Source: Pogostemon cablin (Eukaryota; Streptophyta; Magnoliopsida; Lamiales; Lamiaceae). Taken from it: a DNA stretch of 64,000 nt. Below are positions 26,376 through 40,906 of this stretch, piece after piece. The stretch spans positions 32,744,379 through 32,808,378 of the forward strand of contig CM042985.1 in NCBI GenBank assembly GCA_023678885.1, written 5' to 3'. Every line of letters begins with the position of its first letter. The stretch's first letter is position 1. The notes beneath the pieces are model-generated. The model saw nothing but the letters and a program-made list of their open reading frames with translations. It was not told the DNA's origin and made no database searches. A program made the translations under genes and the position numbers.

Positions 26376-29300
26376 CAATGATGAGATAATAAGTCTTTAG
26401 GCGTCGAATCTATCATGCATTATATTCGAATCTATCATGCATTATATGTTCTTTATTCCATGATTCGTTTAAACGAATAGATAATGAGTCTTTAGACATC
26501 AAATCTATCATGCAATATATGTTGTTTATCCTTTCATAACTCATAAAGAAACGATTTCTTTATTCAATGATTCGATTAAACAAAGAGATAATAAGTCTAT
26601 GAACGTCGAATCTATCATGCATTATATGTTGTTTATCTTTCTTAACTCATAAAGAAATAAGTTTTTTATTCAATGGTTCGATCAAACAAAGAGATAATGA
26701 CTCTTTAGACGGCGAATCTATCATACATTATATATTGTTTATCCATTCTTATCTCATAAGGAAAGGAGTTTTTTATTCAATGATTCGTTTAAACTAAGTG
26801 ATAATGAGTCTATAGATGTCGAATCTATCATGCATTATATGTTGTTTATCCTTTCTTAACTCATAAGGAAACAAGTTCTTTATTCAATGATTCGATTAAA
26901 TGAATATATAACAAGTCTTCTTACGTCGAATCTATCATGCATTATATGTTGTTTATCCTTTCTTAACTCTTAAGGAAACATGTTCTTCATTCAATGATTC
27001 GATTAAACAAAGAGATAATGAGTCTTTAGACATCGAATCTATCATGCATTATAAGTTGTTTATCCTTTCTTAACTCATATAGAAACGAGTTCTTTATTCA
27101 ATGATTCGATTAAACGAGGTGATAATGAGTCTTTAGACGTCGAATCTATCATGCATTATATGTTGTTTATCTTTTCTTAACTCATAAAGAAACGAGTTCT
27201 TTATTAAATGATTCAATTAAACAAAGAGATAATGAATCTTAAGACGTCAAATCTATCATGCATTATATGTTGTTTATCCTTTCTTAACTCATAAGGGAAT
27301 GAGTTCTTTATTCAATGATTCGATTAAACGATGAGATAATAAGTCTTCTAACGTTGAATCTATCATGCATTATATGTTGTTTATCCTTTCTTAACTCATA
27401 AGGAAACATGTTCTTTATTCAATGATTCGATTAAATGAAGAGATAATAAGTCTTTAAACGTCGAATCTATCATGCATTATATGTTGTTTATCCTTCCTCA
27501 ACTCATAGAGAAATGAGTTTTTTATTCAATGATTTGATTAAACGATGTGATAATGAGTCTTTAGATGTCGAATCTATCATGCATTATATGTTGTTTATCC
27601 TTTCTTAACCCATAAGGAAACGATTTCTTTATTCATTGATTCGATTAAACGAATAGATAATAAGTCTTCTTACGTCGAATCTATCATGCATTATATGTTG
27701 TTTATCATTTCTTAACTCATAAGGAAACATGTTCTTTATTCAATGATTCGTTTAAACGAATAGATAATGAGTCTTTAGACATCGAATCTATCATGCAATA
27801 TATGTTGTTTATCCTTTCTTAACTCATAAAGAAACAATTTCTTTATTCATTGATTCGATTAAACGAAGAGATAATGACTCTTTAGATGTCGAATCTATCA
27901 TGCATTATATATTGTTTATCCTTTTTGAACTCATATGGAAAGGAGTTTTTTGTTCAACGATTCGTTTAAACGAAGTGATAATGAGTCTTTAGACGACGAA
28001 TCTATCACGCATTATATGTCGTTTATCCTTTCTTAACTCATAAGGAAACGAGTTCTATATTCAATGATTCGATTAAATGAAGAGATAATAAGTCTTTAAA
28101 CGTCGAATCTATCATGCATTATATGTTGTTTATCTTTTCTTAACTCATAAAGAAACGAGTTCTTTATTTAATGATTCGATTAAACGAATAGATAATGAAT
28201 CTTAAGACGTCGAATCTATCATGCATTATATATCATTTATCCTTTATTAACTCATAAAGAAGTGAGTTTTTTATTCAATGATTCGATTAAACGAAGTGAT
28301 AATGAGTCTTTAGACGTCGAATCTATCATGCATTATATGTTGTTTATCCTTTCTTAACTCATAAGGAAACGAGTTCTTTATTCAATGATTCGATTAAACG
28401 AAGAGATAATAAGTCTTCTAACGTCGAATCTATCATGCATTATATGTTGTTTATCCTTTCTTAACTCATAAGGAAACATGTTCTTTATTCCATGATTCGT
28501 TTAAACGAATAGATAATGAGTCTTTAGACATCGAATCTATCATGCAATATATGTTGTTTATCCTTTCATAACTCATAAAGAAACGATTTCTTTATTCAAT
28601 TATTCGATTAAACGAAGAGATAATAAGTCTATGAACGTCGAATCTATCATGCATTATATGTTGTTTATCTTTTCTTAACTCATAAAGAAATGAGTTTTTT
28701 ATTCAATGGTTCGATCAAACAAAGAGATAATGACTCTTTAGACGGCGAATCTATCATACATTATATATTGTTTATCCTTTCTTATCTCATAAGGAAAGGA
28801 GTTTTTTATTCAATGATTCGTTTAAACTAAGTGATAACGAGTCTATAGATGTCGAATCTATCATGCATTATATGTTGTTTATCCTTTCTTAACTCATAAG
28901 GAAACAAGTTCTTTATTCAATGATTCGATTAAATGAATATATAACAAGTCTTCTTACGTCGAATCTATCATGCATTATATGTTGTTTATCCTTTCTTAAC
29001 TCTTAAGGAAACATGTTCTTTATTCAATGATTCGATTAAACAAAGAGATAATGAGTCTTTAGACATCAAATCTATCTGCATTATAAGTTGTTTATCCTTT
29101 CTTAACTCATATAGAAACGAGTTCTTTATTCAATGATTCGATTAAACGAAGTGATAATGAGTCTTTAGACGTCGAATCTATCATGCATTATATGTTGTTT
29201 ATCTTTTCTTAACTCATAAAGAAACGAGTTCTTTATTAAATGATTCAATTAAACAAAGAGATAATGAATCTTAAGACGTCGAATCTATCATGCATTATAT

Positions 29301-29558
29301 ATTGTTTATCCTTTCTTAACTCATAAAGAAGTGAATTTCTTATTCAATGATTCGATTAAACGAAGTGATAATGAGTCTTTTGACGTCGAATCTATCATGC
29401 ATTATATGTTGTTTATCCTTTCTTAACTCATAAGAAAACGAGTTCTTCATTCAATGATTAGATTAAACGAAGAGATAATTAGTCTTCTAACGTCGAATCT
29501 ATCATACATTATATGTTGTTTATCCTTTCTTAACTCATAAGAAAATGAGGTCTTTATT
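26376..29558 (-). repeat. 30-monomer HOR unit (3183 bp)
   Basis: Composite unit with small indels. One is in the marker monomer (tatattcgaatc where others have tatatgtcgaatc). Another is near 29075 (ctatctgcatta where others have ctatcatgcatta). Confidence 0.85.
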
Positions 29559-32500
29559 CAATGATGAGATAATAAGTCTTTAGGCGTCGAATCTATCATG
29601 CATTATATGTCGAATCTATCATGCATTATATGTTTTTTATTCCATGATTCGTTTAAACGAATAGATAATGAGTCTTTAGACATCAAATCTATCATGCAAT
29701 ATATGTTGTTTATCCTTTCATAACTCATAAAGAAACGATTTCTTTATTCAATGATTCGATTAAACAAAGAGATAATAAGTCTATGAACGTCGAATCTATC
29801 ATGCATTATATGTTGTTTATCTTTCTTAACTCATAAAGAAATAAGTTTTTTATTCAATGGTTCGATCAAACAAAGAGATAATGACTCTTTAGACGGCGAA
29901 TCTATCATACATTATATATTGTTTATCCATTCTTTTCTCATAAGGAAAGTGAGTTTTTTATTCAATGATTCGTTTAAACTAAGTGATAATGAGTCTATAG
30001 ATGTCGAATCTATCATGCATTATATGTTGTTTATCCTTTCTTAACTCATAAGGAAACAAGTTCTTTATTCAATGATTCGATTAAATGAATATATAACAAG
30101 TCTTCTTACGTCGAATCTATCATGCATTATATGTTGTTTATCCTTTCTTAACTCTTAAGGAAACATGTTCTTTATTCAATGATTCGATTAAACAAAGAGA
30201 TAATGAGTCTTTAGACATCGAATCTATCATGCATTATAAGTTGTTTATCCTTTCTTAACTCATATAGAAACGAGTTCTTTATTCAATGATTCGATTAAAC
30301 GAGGTGATAATGAGTCTTTAGACGTCGAATCTATCATGCATTATATGTTGTTTATCTTTTCTTAACTCATAAAGAAACGAGTTCTTTATTAAATGATTCA
30401 ATTAAACAAAGAGATAATGAATCTTAAGACGTCAAATCTATCATGCATTATATGTTGTTTATCCTTTCTTAACTCATAAGGGAATGAGTTCTTTATTCAA
30501 TGATTCGATTAAACGATGAGATAATAAGTCTTCTAACGTTGAATCTATCATGCATTATATGTTGTTTATCCTTTCTTAACTCATAAGGAAACATGTTCTT
30601 TATTCAATGATTCGATTAAATGAAGAGATAATAAGTCTTTAAACGTCGAATCTATCATGCATTATATGTTGTTTATCCTTCCTCAACTCATAGAGAAATG
30701 AGTTTTTTATTCAATGATTTGATTAAACGATGTGATAATGAGTCTTTAGATGTCGAATCTATCATGCATTATATGTTGTTTATCCTTTCTTAACCCATAA
30801 GGAAACGATTTCTTTATTCATTGATTCGATTAAACGAATAGATAATAAGTCTTCTTACGTCGAATCTATCATGCATTATATGTTGTTTATCATTTCTTAA
30901 CTCATAAGGAAACATGTTCTTTATTCAATGATTCGTTTAAACGAATAGATAATGAGTCTTTAGACATCGAATCTATCATGCAATATATGTTGTTTATCCT
31001 TTCTTAACTCATAAAGAAACAATTTCTTTATTCATGGATTCGATTAAACGAAGAGATAATGACTCTTTAGATGTCGAATCTATCATGCATTATATATTGT
31101 TTATCCTTTTTGAACTCATATGGAAAGGAGTTTTTTGTTCAACGATTCGTTTAAAAGAAGTGATAATGAGTCTTTAGACGACGAATCTATCACGCATTAT
31201 ATGTCGTTTATCCTTTCTTAACTCATAAGGAAACGAGTTCTATATTCAATGATTCGATTAAATGAAGAGATAATAAGTCTTTAAACGTCGAATCTATCAT
31301 GCATTATATGTTGTTTATCTTTTCTTAACTCATAAAGAAACGAGTTCTTTATTTAATGATTCGATTAAACGAATAGATAATGAATCTTAAGACGTCGAAT
31401 CTATCATGCATTATATATCATTTATCCTTTATTAACTCATAAAGAAGTGAGTTTTTTATTCAATGATTCGATTAAACGAAGTGATAATGAGTCTTTAGAC
31501 GTCGAATCTATCATGCATTATATGTTGTTTATCCTTTCTTAACTCATAAGGAAACGAGTTCTTTATTCAATGATTCGATTAAACGAAGAGATAATAAATC
31601 TTCTAACGTCGAATCTATCATGCATTATATGTTGTTTATCCTTTCTTAACTCATAAGGAAACATGTTCTTTATTCCATGATTCGTTTAAACGAATAGATA
31701 ATGAGTCTTTAGACATCGAATCTATCATGCAATATATGTTGTTTATCCTTTCATAACTCATAAAGAAACGATTTCTTTATTCAATTATTCGATTAAACGA
31801 AGAGATAATAAGTCTATGAACGTCGAATCTATCATGCATTATATGTTGTTTATCTTTTCTTAACTCATAAAGAAATGAGTTTTTTATTCAATGGTTCGAT
31901 CAAACAAAGAGATAATGACTCTTTAGACGGCGAATCTATCATACATTATATATTGTTTATCCTTTCTTATCTCAAAGGAAAGGAGTTTTTTATTCAATGA
32001 TTCGTTTAAACTAAGTGATAACGAGTCTATAGATGTCGAATCTATCATGCATTATATGTTGTTTATCCTTTCTTAACTCATAAGGAAACAAGTTCTTTAT
32101 TCAATGATTCGATTAAATGAATATATAACAAGTCTTCTTACGTCGAATCTATCATGCATTATATGTTGTTTATCCTTTCTTAACTCTTAAGGAAATATGT
32201 TCTTTATTCAATGATTCGATTAAACAAAGAGATAATGAGTCTTTAGACATCGAATCTATCATGCATTATAAGTTGTTTATCCTTTCTTAACTCATATAGA
32301 AACGAGTTCTTTATTCAATTATTCGATTAAACGAAGTGATAATGAGTCTTTAGACGTCGAATCTATCATGCATTATATGTTGTTTATCTTTTCTTAACTC
32401 ATAAAGAAACGAGTTCTTTATTAAATGATTCAATTAAACAAAGAGATAATGAATCTTAAGACGTCGAATCTATCATGCATTATATATTGTTTATCCTTTC

Positions 32501-32743
32501 TTAACTCATAAAGAAGTGAATTTCTTATTCAATGATTCGATTAAACGAAGTGATAATGAGTCTTTTGACGTCGAATCTATCATGCATTATATGTTGTTTA
32601 TCCTTTCTTAACTCATAAGGAAACGAGTTCTTCATTCAATGATTAGATTAAACGAAGAGATAATTAGTCTTCTAACGTCGAATCTATCATACATTATATG
32701 TTGTTTATCCTTTCTTAACTCATAAGAAAATGAGGTCTTTATT
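29559..32743 (-). repeat. 30-monomer HOR unit (3185 bp)
   Basis: Composite unit with single-base indels (for example gaaagtgagtttttt near 29947 and ctcaaaggaaagg near 31973) and the standard monomer order. Confidence 0.85.
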
Positions 32744-35700
32744 CAATGATGAGATAATAAGTCTTTAGGCGTCGAATCTATCATGCATTATATGTCGAAT
32801 CTATCATGCATTATATGTTCTTTATTCCATGATTCGTTTAAACGAATAGATAATGAGTCTTTAGACATCAAATCTATCATGCAATATATGTTGTTTATCC
32901 TTTCATAACTCATAAAGAAACGATTTCTTTATTCAATGATTCGATTAAACAAAGAGATAATAAGTCTATGAACGTCGAATCTATCATGCATTATATGTTG
33001 TTTATCTTTCTTAACTCATAAAGAAATAAGTTTTTTATTCAATGGTTCGATCAAACAAAGAGATAATGACTCTTTAGACGCCGAATCTATCATACATTAT
33101 ATATTGTTTATCCATTCTTATCTCATAAGGAAAGTGAGTTTTTTATTCAATGATTCGTTTAAACTAAGTGATAATGAGTCTATAGATGTCGAATCTATCA
33201 TGCATTATATGTTGTTTATCCTTTCTTAACTCATAAGGAAACAAGTTCTTTATTCAATGATTCGATTAAATGAATATATAACAAGTCTTCTTACGTCGAA
33301 TCTATCATGCATTATATGTTGTTTATCCTTTCTTAACTCTTAAGGAAACATGTTCTTTATTCAATGATTCGATTAAACAAAGAGATAATGAGTCTTTAGA
33401 CATCGAATCTATCATGCATTATAAGTTGTTTATCCTTTCTTAACTCATATAGAAACGAGTTCTTTATTCAATGATTCGATTAAACGAGGTGACAATGAGT
33501 CTTTAGACGTCGAATCTATCATGCATTATATGTTGTTTATCTTTTCTTAACTCATAAAGAAACGAGTTCTTTATTAAATGATTCAATTAAACAAAGAGAT
33601 AATGAATCTTAAGACGTCAAATCTATCATGCATTATATGTTGTTTATCCTTTCTTAACTCATAAGGGAATGAGTTCTTTATTCAATGATTCGATTAAACG
33701 ATGAGATAATAAGTCTTCTAACGTTGAATCCATCATGTATTATATGTTGTTTATCCTTTCTTAACTCATAAGGAAACATGTTCTTTATTCAATGATTCGA
33801 TTAAATGAAGAGATAATAAGTCTTTAAACGTCGAATCTATCATGCATTATATGTTGTTTATCCTTCCTCAACTCATAGAGAAATGAGTTTTTTATTCAAT
33901 GATTTGATTAAACGATGTGATAATGAGTCTTTAGATGTCGAATCTATCATGCATTATATGTTGTTTATCCTTTCTTAACCCATAAGGAAACGATTTCTTT
34001 ATTCATTGATTCGATTAAACGAATAGATAATAAGTCTTCTTACGTCGAATCTATCATGCATTATATGTTGTTTATCATTTCTTAACTCATAAGGAAACAT
34101 GTTCTTTATTCAATGATTCGTTTAAACGAATAGATAATGAGTCTTTAGACATCGAATCTATCATGCAATATATGTTGTTTATCCTTTCTTAACTCATAAA
34201 GAAACAATTTCTTTATTCATTGATTCGATTAAACGAAGAGATAATGACTCTTTAGATGTCGAATCTATCATGCATTATATATTGTTTATCCTTTTTGAAC
34301 TCATATGGAAAGGAGTTTTTTGTTCAACGATTCGTTTAAACGAAGTGATAATGAGTCTTTAGACGACGAATCTATCATGCATTATATGTCGTTTATCCTT
34401 TCTTAACTCATAAGGAAACGAGTTCTATATTCAATGATTCGATTAAATGAAGAGATAATAAGTCTTTAAACGTCGAATCTATCATGCATTATATGTTGTT
34501 TATCTTTTCTTAACTCATAAAGAAACGAGTTCTTTATTTAATGATTCGATTAAACGAATAGATAATGAATCTTAAGACGTCGAATCTATCATGCATTATA
34601 TATCATTTATCCTTTATTAACTCATAAAGAAGTGAGTTTTTTATTCAATGATTCGATTAAACGAAGTGATAATGAGTCTTTAGACGTCGAATCTATCATG
34701 CATTATATGTTGTTTATCCTTTCTTAACTCATAAGGAAACGAGTTCTTTATTCAATGATTTGATTAAACGAAGAGATAATAAGTCTTCTAACGTCGAATC
34801 TATCATGCATTATATGTTGTTTATCCTTTCTTAACTCATAAGGAAACATGTTCTTTATTCCATGATTCGTTTAAACGAATAGATAATGAGTCTTTAGACA
34901 TCGAATCTATCATGCAATATATGTTGTTTATCCTTTCATAACTCATAAAGAAACGATTTCTTTATTCAATTATTCGATTAAACGAAGAGATAATAAGTCT
35001 ATGAACGTCGAATCTATCATGCATTATATGTTGTTTATCTTTTCTTAACTCATAAAGAAATGAGTTTTTTATTCAATGGTTCGATCAAACAAAGAGATAA
35101 TGACTCTTTAGACGGCGAATCTATCATACATTATATATTGTTTATCCTTTCTTATCTCATAAGGAAAGGAGTTTTTTATTCAATGATTCGTTTAAACTAA
35201 GTGATAACGAGTCTATAGATGTCGAATCTATCATGCATTATATGTTGTTTATCCTTTCTTAACTCATAAGGAAAAAAGTTCTTTATTCAATGATTCGATT
35301 AAATGAATATATAACAAGTCTTCTTACGTCGAATCTATCATGCATTATATGTTGTTTATCCTTTCTTAACTCTTAAGGAAACATGTTCTTTATTCAATGA
35401 TTCGATTAAACAAAGAGATAATGAGTCTTTAGACATCGAATCTATCATGCATTATAAGTTGTTTATCCTTTCTTAACTCATATAGAAACGAGTTCTTTAT
35501 TCAATGATTCGATTAAACGAAGTGATAATGAGTCTTTAGACGTCGAATCTATCATGCATTATATGTTGTTTATCTTTTCTTAACTCATAAAGAAACGAGT
35601 TCTTTATTAAATGATTCCATTAAACAAAGAGATAATGAATCTTAAGACGTCGAATCTATCATGCATTATATATTGTTTATCCTTTCTTAACTCATAAAGA

Positions 35701-38068
35701 AGTGAATTTCTTATTCAATGATTCGATTAAACGAAGTGATAATGAGTCTTTTGACGTCGAATCTATCATGCATTATATGTTGTTTATCCTTTCTTAACTC
35801 ATAAGGAAACGAGTTCTTCATTCAATGATTAGATTAAACGAAGAGATAATTAGTCTTCTAACGTCGAATCTATCATACATTATATGTTGTTTATCCTTTC
35901 TTAACTCTTAAGGAAACGAGTTCTTTATTCAATGATTCGATTAAACGAAGAGATAATAAGTCTTCTAACGTCGAATCTATCATGCATTATATGTTGTTTA
36001 TCCTTCCTCAACTCATAGAGAAATGAGTTTTTTATTCAATGATTTGATTAAACGATGTGATAATGAGTCTTTAGATGTCGAATCTATCATGCATTATATG
36101 TGGTTTATCCTTTCTTAACCCATAAGGAAACGATTTCTTTATTCATTGATTCGATTAAACGAATAGATAATAAGTCTTCTTACGTCGAATCTATCATGCA
36201 TTATATGTTGTTTATCATTTCTTAACTCATAAGGAAACATGTTCTTTATTCAATGATTCGTTTAAACGAATAGATAATGAGTCTTTAGACATCGAATCTA
36301 TCATGCAATATATGTTGTTTATCCTTTCTTAACTCATAAAGAAACAATTTCTTTATTCATTGATTCGATTAAACGAAGAGATAATGACTCTTTAGATGTC
36401 GAATCTATCATGCATTATATATTGTTTATCCTTTTTGAACTCATATGGAAAGGAGTTTTTTGTTCAACGATTCGTTTAAACGAAGTGATAATGAGTCTTT
36501 AGACGACGAATCTATCACGCATTATATGTCGTTTATCCTTTCTTAACTCATAAGGAAACGAGTTCTATATTCAATGATTCGATTAAATGAAGAGATAATA
36601 AGTCTTTAAACGTCGAATCTATCATGCATTATATGTTGTTTATCTTTTCTTAACTCATAAAGAAACGAGTTCTTTATTTAATGATTCGATTAAACGAATA
36701 GATAATGAATCTTAAGACGCCGAATCTATCATGCATTATATATCATTTATCCTTTATTAACTCATAAAGAAGTGAGTTTTTTATTCAATGATTCGATTAA
36801 ACGAAGTGATAATGAGTCTTTAGACGTCGAATCTATCATGCATTATATGTTGTTTATCTTTTCTTAACTCATAAGGAAACGAGTTCTTTATTCAATGATT
36901 CGATTAAACGAAGAGATAATAAGTCTTCTAACGTCGAATCTATCATGCATTATATGTTGTTTATCCTTTCTTAACTCATAAGGAAACATGTTCTTTATTC
37001 CATGATTCGTTTAAATGAATAGATAATGAGTCTTTAGACATCGAATCTATCATGCAATATATGTTGTTTATCCTTTCATAACTCATAAAGAAACGATTTC
37101 TTTATTCAATTATTCGATTAAACGAAGAGATAATAAGTCTATGAACGTCGAATCTATCATGCATTATATGTTGTTTATCTTTTCTTAACTCATAAAGAAA
37201 TGAGTTTTTTATTCAATGGTTCGATCAAACAAAGAGATAATGACTCTTTAGACGGCGAATCTATCATACATTATATATTGTTTATCCTTTCTTATCTCAT
37301 AAGGAAAGGAGTTTTTTATTCAATGATTCGTTTAAACTAAGTGATAACGAGTCTATAGATGTCGAATCTATCATGCATTATATGTTGTTTATCCTTTCTT
37401 AACTCATAAGGAAACAAGTTCTTTATTCAATGATTCGATTAAATGAATATATAACAAGTCTTCTTACGTCGAATCTATATGCATTATATGTTGTTTATCC
37501 TTTCTTAACTCTTAAGGAAACATGTTCTTTATTCAATGATTCGATTAAACAAAGAGATAATGAGTCTTTAGACATCGAATCTATCATGCATTATAAGTTG
37601 TTTATCCTTTCTTAACTCATATAGAAACGAGTTCTTTATTCAATGATTCGATTAAACGAAGTGATAATGAGTCTTTAGACGTCGAATCTATCATGCATTA
37701 TATGTTGTTTATCTTTTCTTAACTCATAAAGAAACGAGTTCTTTATTAAATGATTCAATTAAACAAAGAGATAATGAATCTTAAGACGTCGAATCTATCA
37801 TGCATTATATATTGTTTATCCTTTCTTAACTCATAAAGAAGTGAATTTCTTATTCAATGATTCGATTAAATGAAGTGATAATGAGTCTTTTGACGTCGAA
37901 TCTATCATGCATTATATGTTGTTTATCCTTTCTTAACTCATAAGGAAACGAGTTCTTCATTCAATGATTAGATTAAACGAAGAGATAATTAGTCTTCTAA
38001 CGTCGAATCTATCATACATTATATGTTGTTTATCCTTTCTTAACTCATAAGAAAATGAGGTCTTTATT
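32744..38068 (-). repeat. Double HOR unit with internal 10-monomer deletion
   Basis: The distance between marker monomers here is 5325 bp, that is two 3186-bp units less 1047 bp. Near 35.9 kb the sequence passes from the A block (catacattatatg, then aactcttaagg) straight into the cttctaacgtcg and ccttcctcaactcatagag monomers of the B block. The second marker monomer is lost. The loss of 1047 bp matches ten monomers including the 24-bp-short one. Confidence 0.8.
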
Positions 38069-40822
38069 CAATGATGAGATAATAAGTCTTTAGGCGTCGA
38101 ATCTATCATGCATTATATGTCGAATCTATCATGCATTATATGTTCTTTATTCCATGATTCGTTTAAACGAATAGATAATGAGTCTTTAGACATCAAATCT
38201 ATCATGCAATATATGTTGTTTATCCTTTCATAACTCATAAAGAAACGATTTCTTTATTCAATGATTCGATTAAACGAAGAGATAATAAGTCTATGAATGT
38301 CGAATCTATCATGCATTATATGTTGTTTATCTTTCTTAACTCATAAAGAAATGAGTTTTTTATTCAATGGTTTGATCAAACCAAGAGATAATGACTCTTT
38401 AGACGGCGAATCTATAATACATTATATATTGTTTATCCTTTCTTATCTCATAAGGAAAGGAGTTTTTTATTCAATGATTCATTTAAACTAAGTGATAATG
38501 AGTCTTTAGATGTCGAATCTATCATGCATTGTATGTTGTTTATCCTTTCTTAACTCATAAGGAAACGAGTTCTTTATTCAATGTTTCGATTAAATGAATA
38601 GATAACAAGTCTTTAAACGTCGAATTTATCATGAATTATATGTTGTTTATCTTTTCTTAACTCAAAAAGAAATGAGTTCTTTATTCAATGAATCGATTAA
38701 ACAAAGAGATAATTACTCTTTAGACGTCGAATCTATCACGCATTATATATTGTTTATCCTTTCTTAACTCATAAGGAAAAGAGTTTTTTATTCAACGATT
38801 CGTTTAAACGAAGTGATAATGAGTCTTTAGATGTTGAATCTATCATGCATTATATTGTTTATCCTTTCTTAACTCATAAGGAAACGAGTTCTTTATTCAA
38901 TGATTCGATTAAATGAAGAGATAATTAGTCTTTAAACATCGAATCTATCATGCATTATATGTTGTTTATCTTTTCTTAACTAATAAAGAAATGATTTCTT
39001 TATTCAATGATTTGATTAAACAAAGAGATAATGACTCTTTAGACGTCGAATCTATCATGCATTATATATTGTTTATCCTTTCTTAACTCATATGGAAAAG
39101 AGTTCTTTATTCAATGATTCGATTAAATGAAGAGATAGTAAGTCTTCAAACATCGAATCTATCATGCATTATATGTTGTTTATCTTTTCTTAACTCATAA
39201 AGAAATGAGTTCTTTATTCAATGATTCGATTAAACAAAGAGATAATGACTCTTTAGACGTCAAATCTATCATGCATTATATATTGTTTATCCTTTCTTAA
39301 CTCATTTGGAACGAGTTCTTTATTCAATGATTTGATTAAATGAAGTGATATTGAGTCCTTAGACGTCGAATCTATCATGCAAAATATGTTGTTTATCCTT
39401 TCTTAACTCATAAGGAAACGAGTTCTTTATTCAATGATTCGATTAAATGAAGAGATAATAAGTCTTTAAACATCGAATCTATCATGCATTATATGTTGTT
39501 TATCTTTTCTTAACTCATAAAGAAATGAGTTCTTTATTCAATGATTCGATTAAACAAAGAGATAATGACTCTTTAGACGTCAAATCTATCATGCATTATA
39601 TATTGTTTATCCTTTCTTAACTCATATGGAAAGGAGTTTTTTATTCAACGATTTGATTAAACGAAGTGATAATAAGTCTTTATACAACGAATCTATCATG
39701 CATTATTTGTTGTTTATCCTTTCTTAACTCATAAGGAAACGAGTTCTTTATTCAATGATTCGATTAAATGAAGAGATAATAAGTCTTTAAACATCGAATC
39801 TATCATGCATTATGTGTTGTTTATCTTTTCTTAACTCATAAAGAAATGAGTTCTTTATTCAATGATTCGATTAAACAAAGAGATAATGACTCTTTAGACG
39901 TCAAATCTATCATGCATTATATATTGTTTATCCTTTCTTAACTCATTTGGAAATGAGTTTTTTATTCAATGATTTGATTAAATGAAGTGATATTGAGTCC
40001 TTAGACGTCGAATCTATCATGCATAATATGTTGTTTATCCTTTCTTAACTCATAAGGAAACGAGTTCTTTATTCAATGATTCGATTAAACGAAGAGATAA
40101 TAAGTCTTCTAACGTTGAATCTATCATGCATTATATGTTGTTTATCCTTTCTTAACTCAAAAAGAAATGAGTTCTTTATTCAATGATTCGATTAAATGAA
40201 TATATAACAAGTTTTCTTACGTCGAATCTATCATGCATTATATGTTGTTTATCCTTTCTTAACTCTTAAGGAAACATGTTCTTTATTCAATGATTCGATT
40301 AAACAAAGAGATAATGAGTCTTTAGACATCGAATCTATCATGCATTATAAGTTGTTTATCCTTTCTTAACTCATATAGAAACGAGTTCTTTATTCAATGA
40401 TTCGATTAAACGAAGTGATAATGAGTCTTTAGACGTCGAATCTATCATGCATTATATGTTGTTTATCTTTTCTTAACTCATAAAGAAACGAGTTCTTTAT
40501 TAAATGATTCAATTAAACAAAGAGATAATGAATCTTAAGACGTCGAATCTATCATGCATTATATATTGTTTATCCTTTCTTAACTCATAAAGAAGTGAAT
40601 TTCTTATTCAATGATTCGATTAAGCGAAGTGATAATGAGTCTTTTGACGTCGAATCTATCATGCATTATATGTTGTTTATCCTTTCTTAACTCATAAGGA
40701 AACGATTACTTCATTCAATGATTAGATTAAACGAAGAGATAATTAGTCTTCTAACGTCGAATCTATCATACATTATATGTTGTTTATCCTTTCTTAACTC
40801 ATAAGGAAATGAGGTCTTTATT
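38069..40822 (-). repeat. Divergent HOR-like segment (2754 bp)
   Basis: This lies between two marker monomers (taggcg at 38091 and 40845). The first few monomers match the homogeneous HOR. From about 38.5 kb on, the order is new and includes a local 6-monomer period of 642 bp (tgatattgagtcc at 39346 and 39988). It marks the transition from the homogenised core to the divergent flank. Confidence 0.75.
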
Positions 40823-40906
40823 CAATGATGAGATAATAAGTCTTTAGGCGTCGAATCTATCACGCATTATATGTCGAATCTATCATGCATTATATTTTCT
40901 TTATTC
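40823..40906 (-). repeat. Rearranged marker monomer, last copy
   Basis: This is the same 13-bp deletion and 23-bp duplication as in the homogeneous HOR, but with private changes: cacgcattatatg and tatattttctttattcc. A related monomer near 43470-43500 has the 13-bp deletion (caatgatgagataat) but a normal remainder. It could be an intermediate in the origin of the rearranged monomer, or the product of later exchange. Confidence 0.75.

Noticed and set aside
37430..38491. Two short reading frames of 61 and 64 codons in the satellite (37430-37615 and 38297-38491)
   Set aside because: Each is satellite sequence kept in frame by local indels (for example ctatatgcatt near 37477). Neighbouring copies of the same monomers are not open, so there is no sign of selection for a protein.
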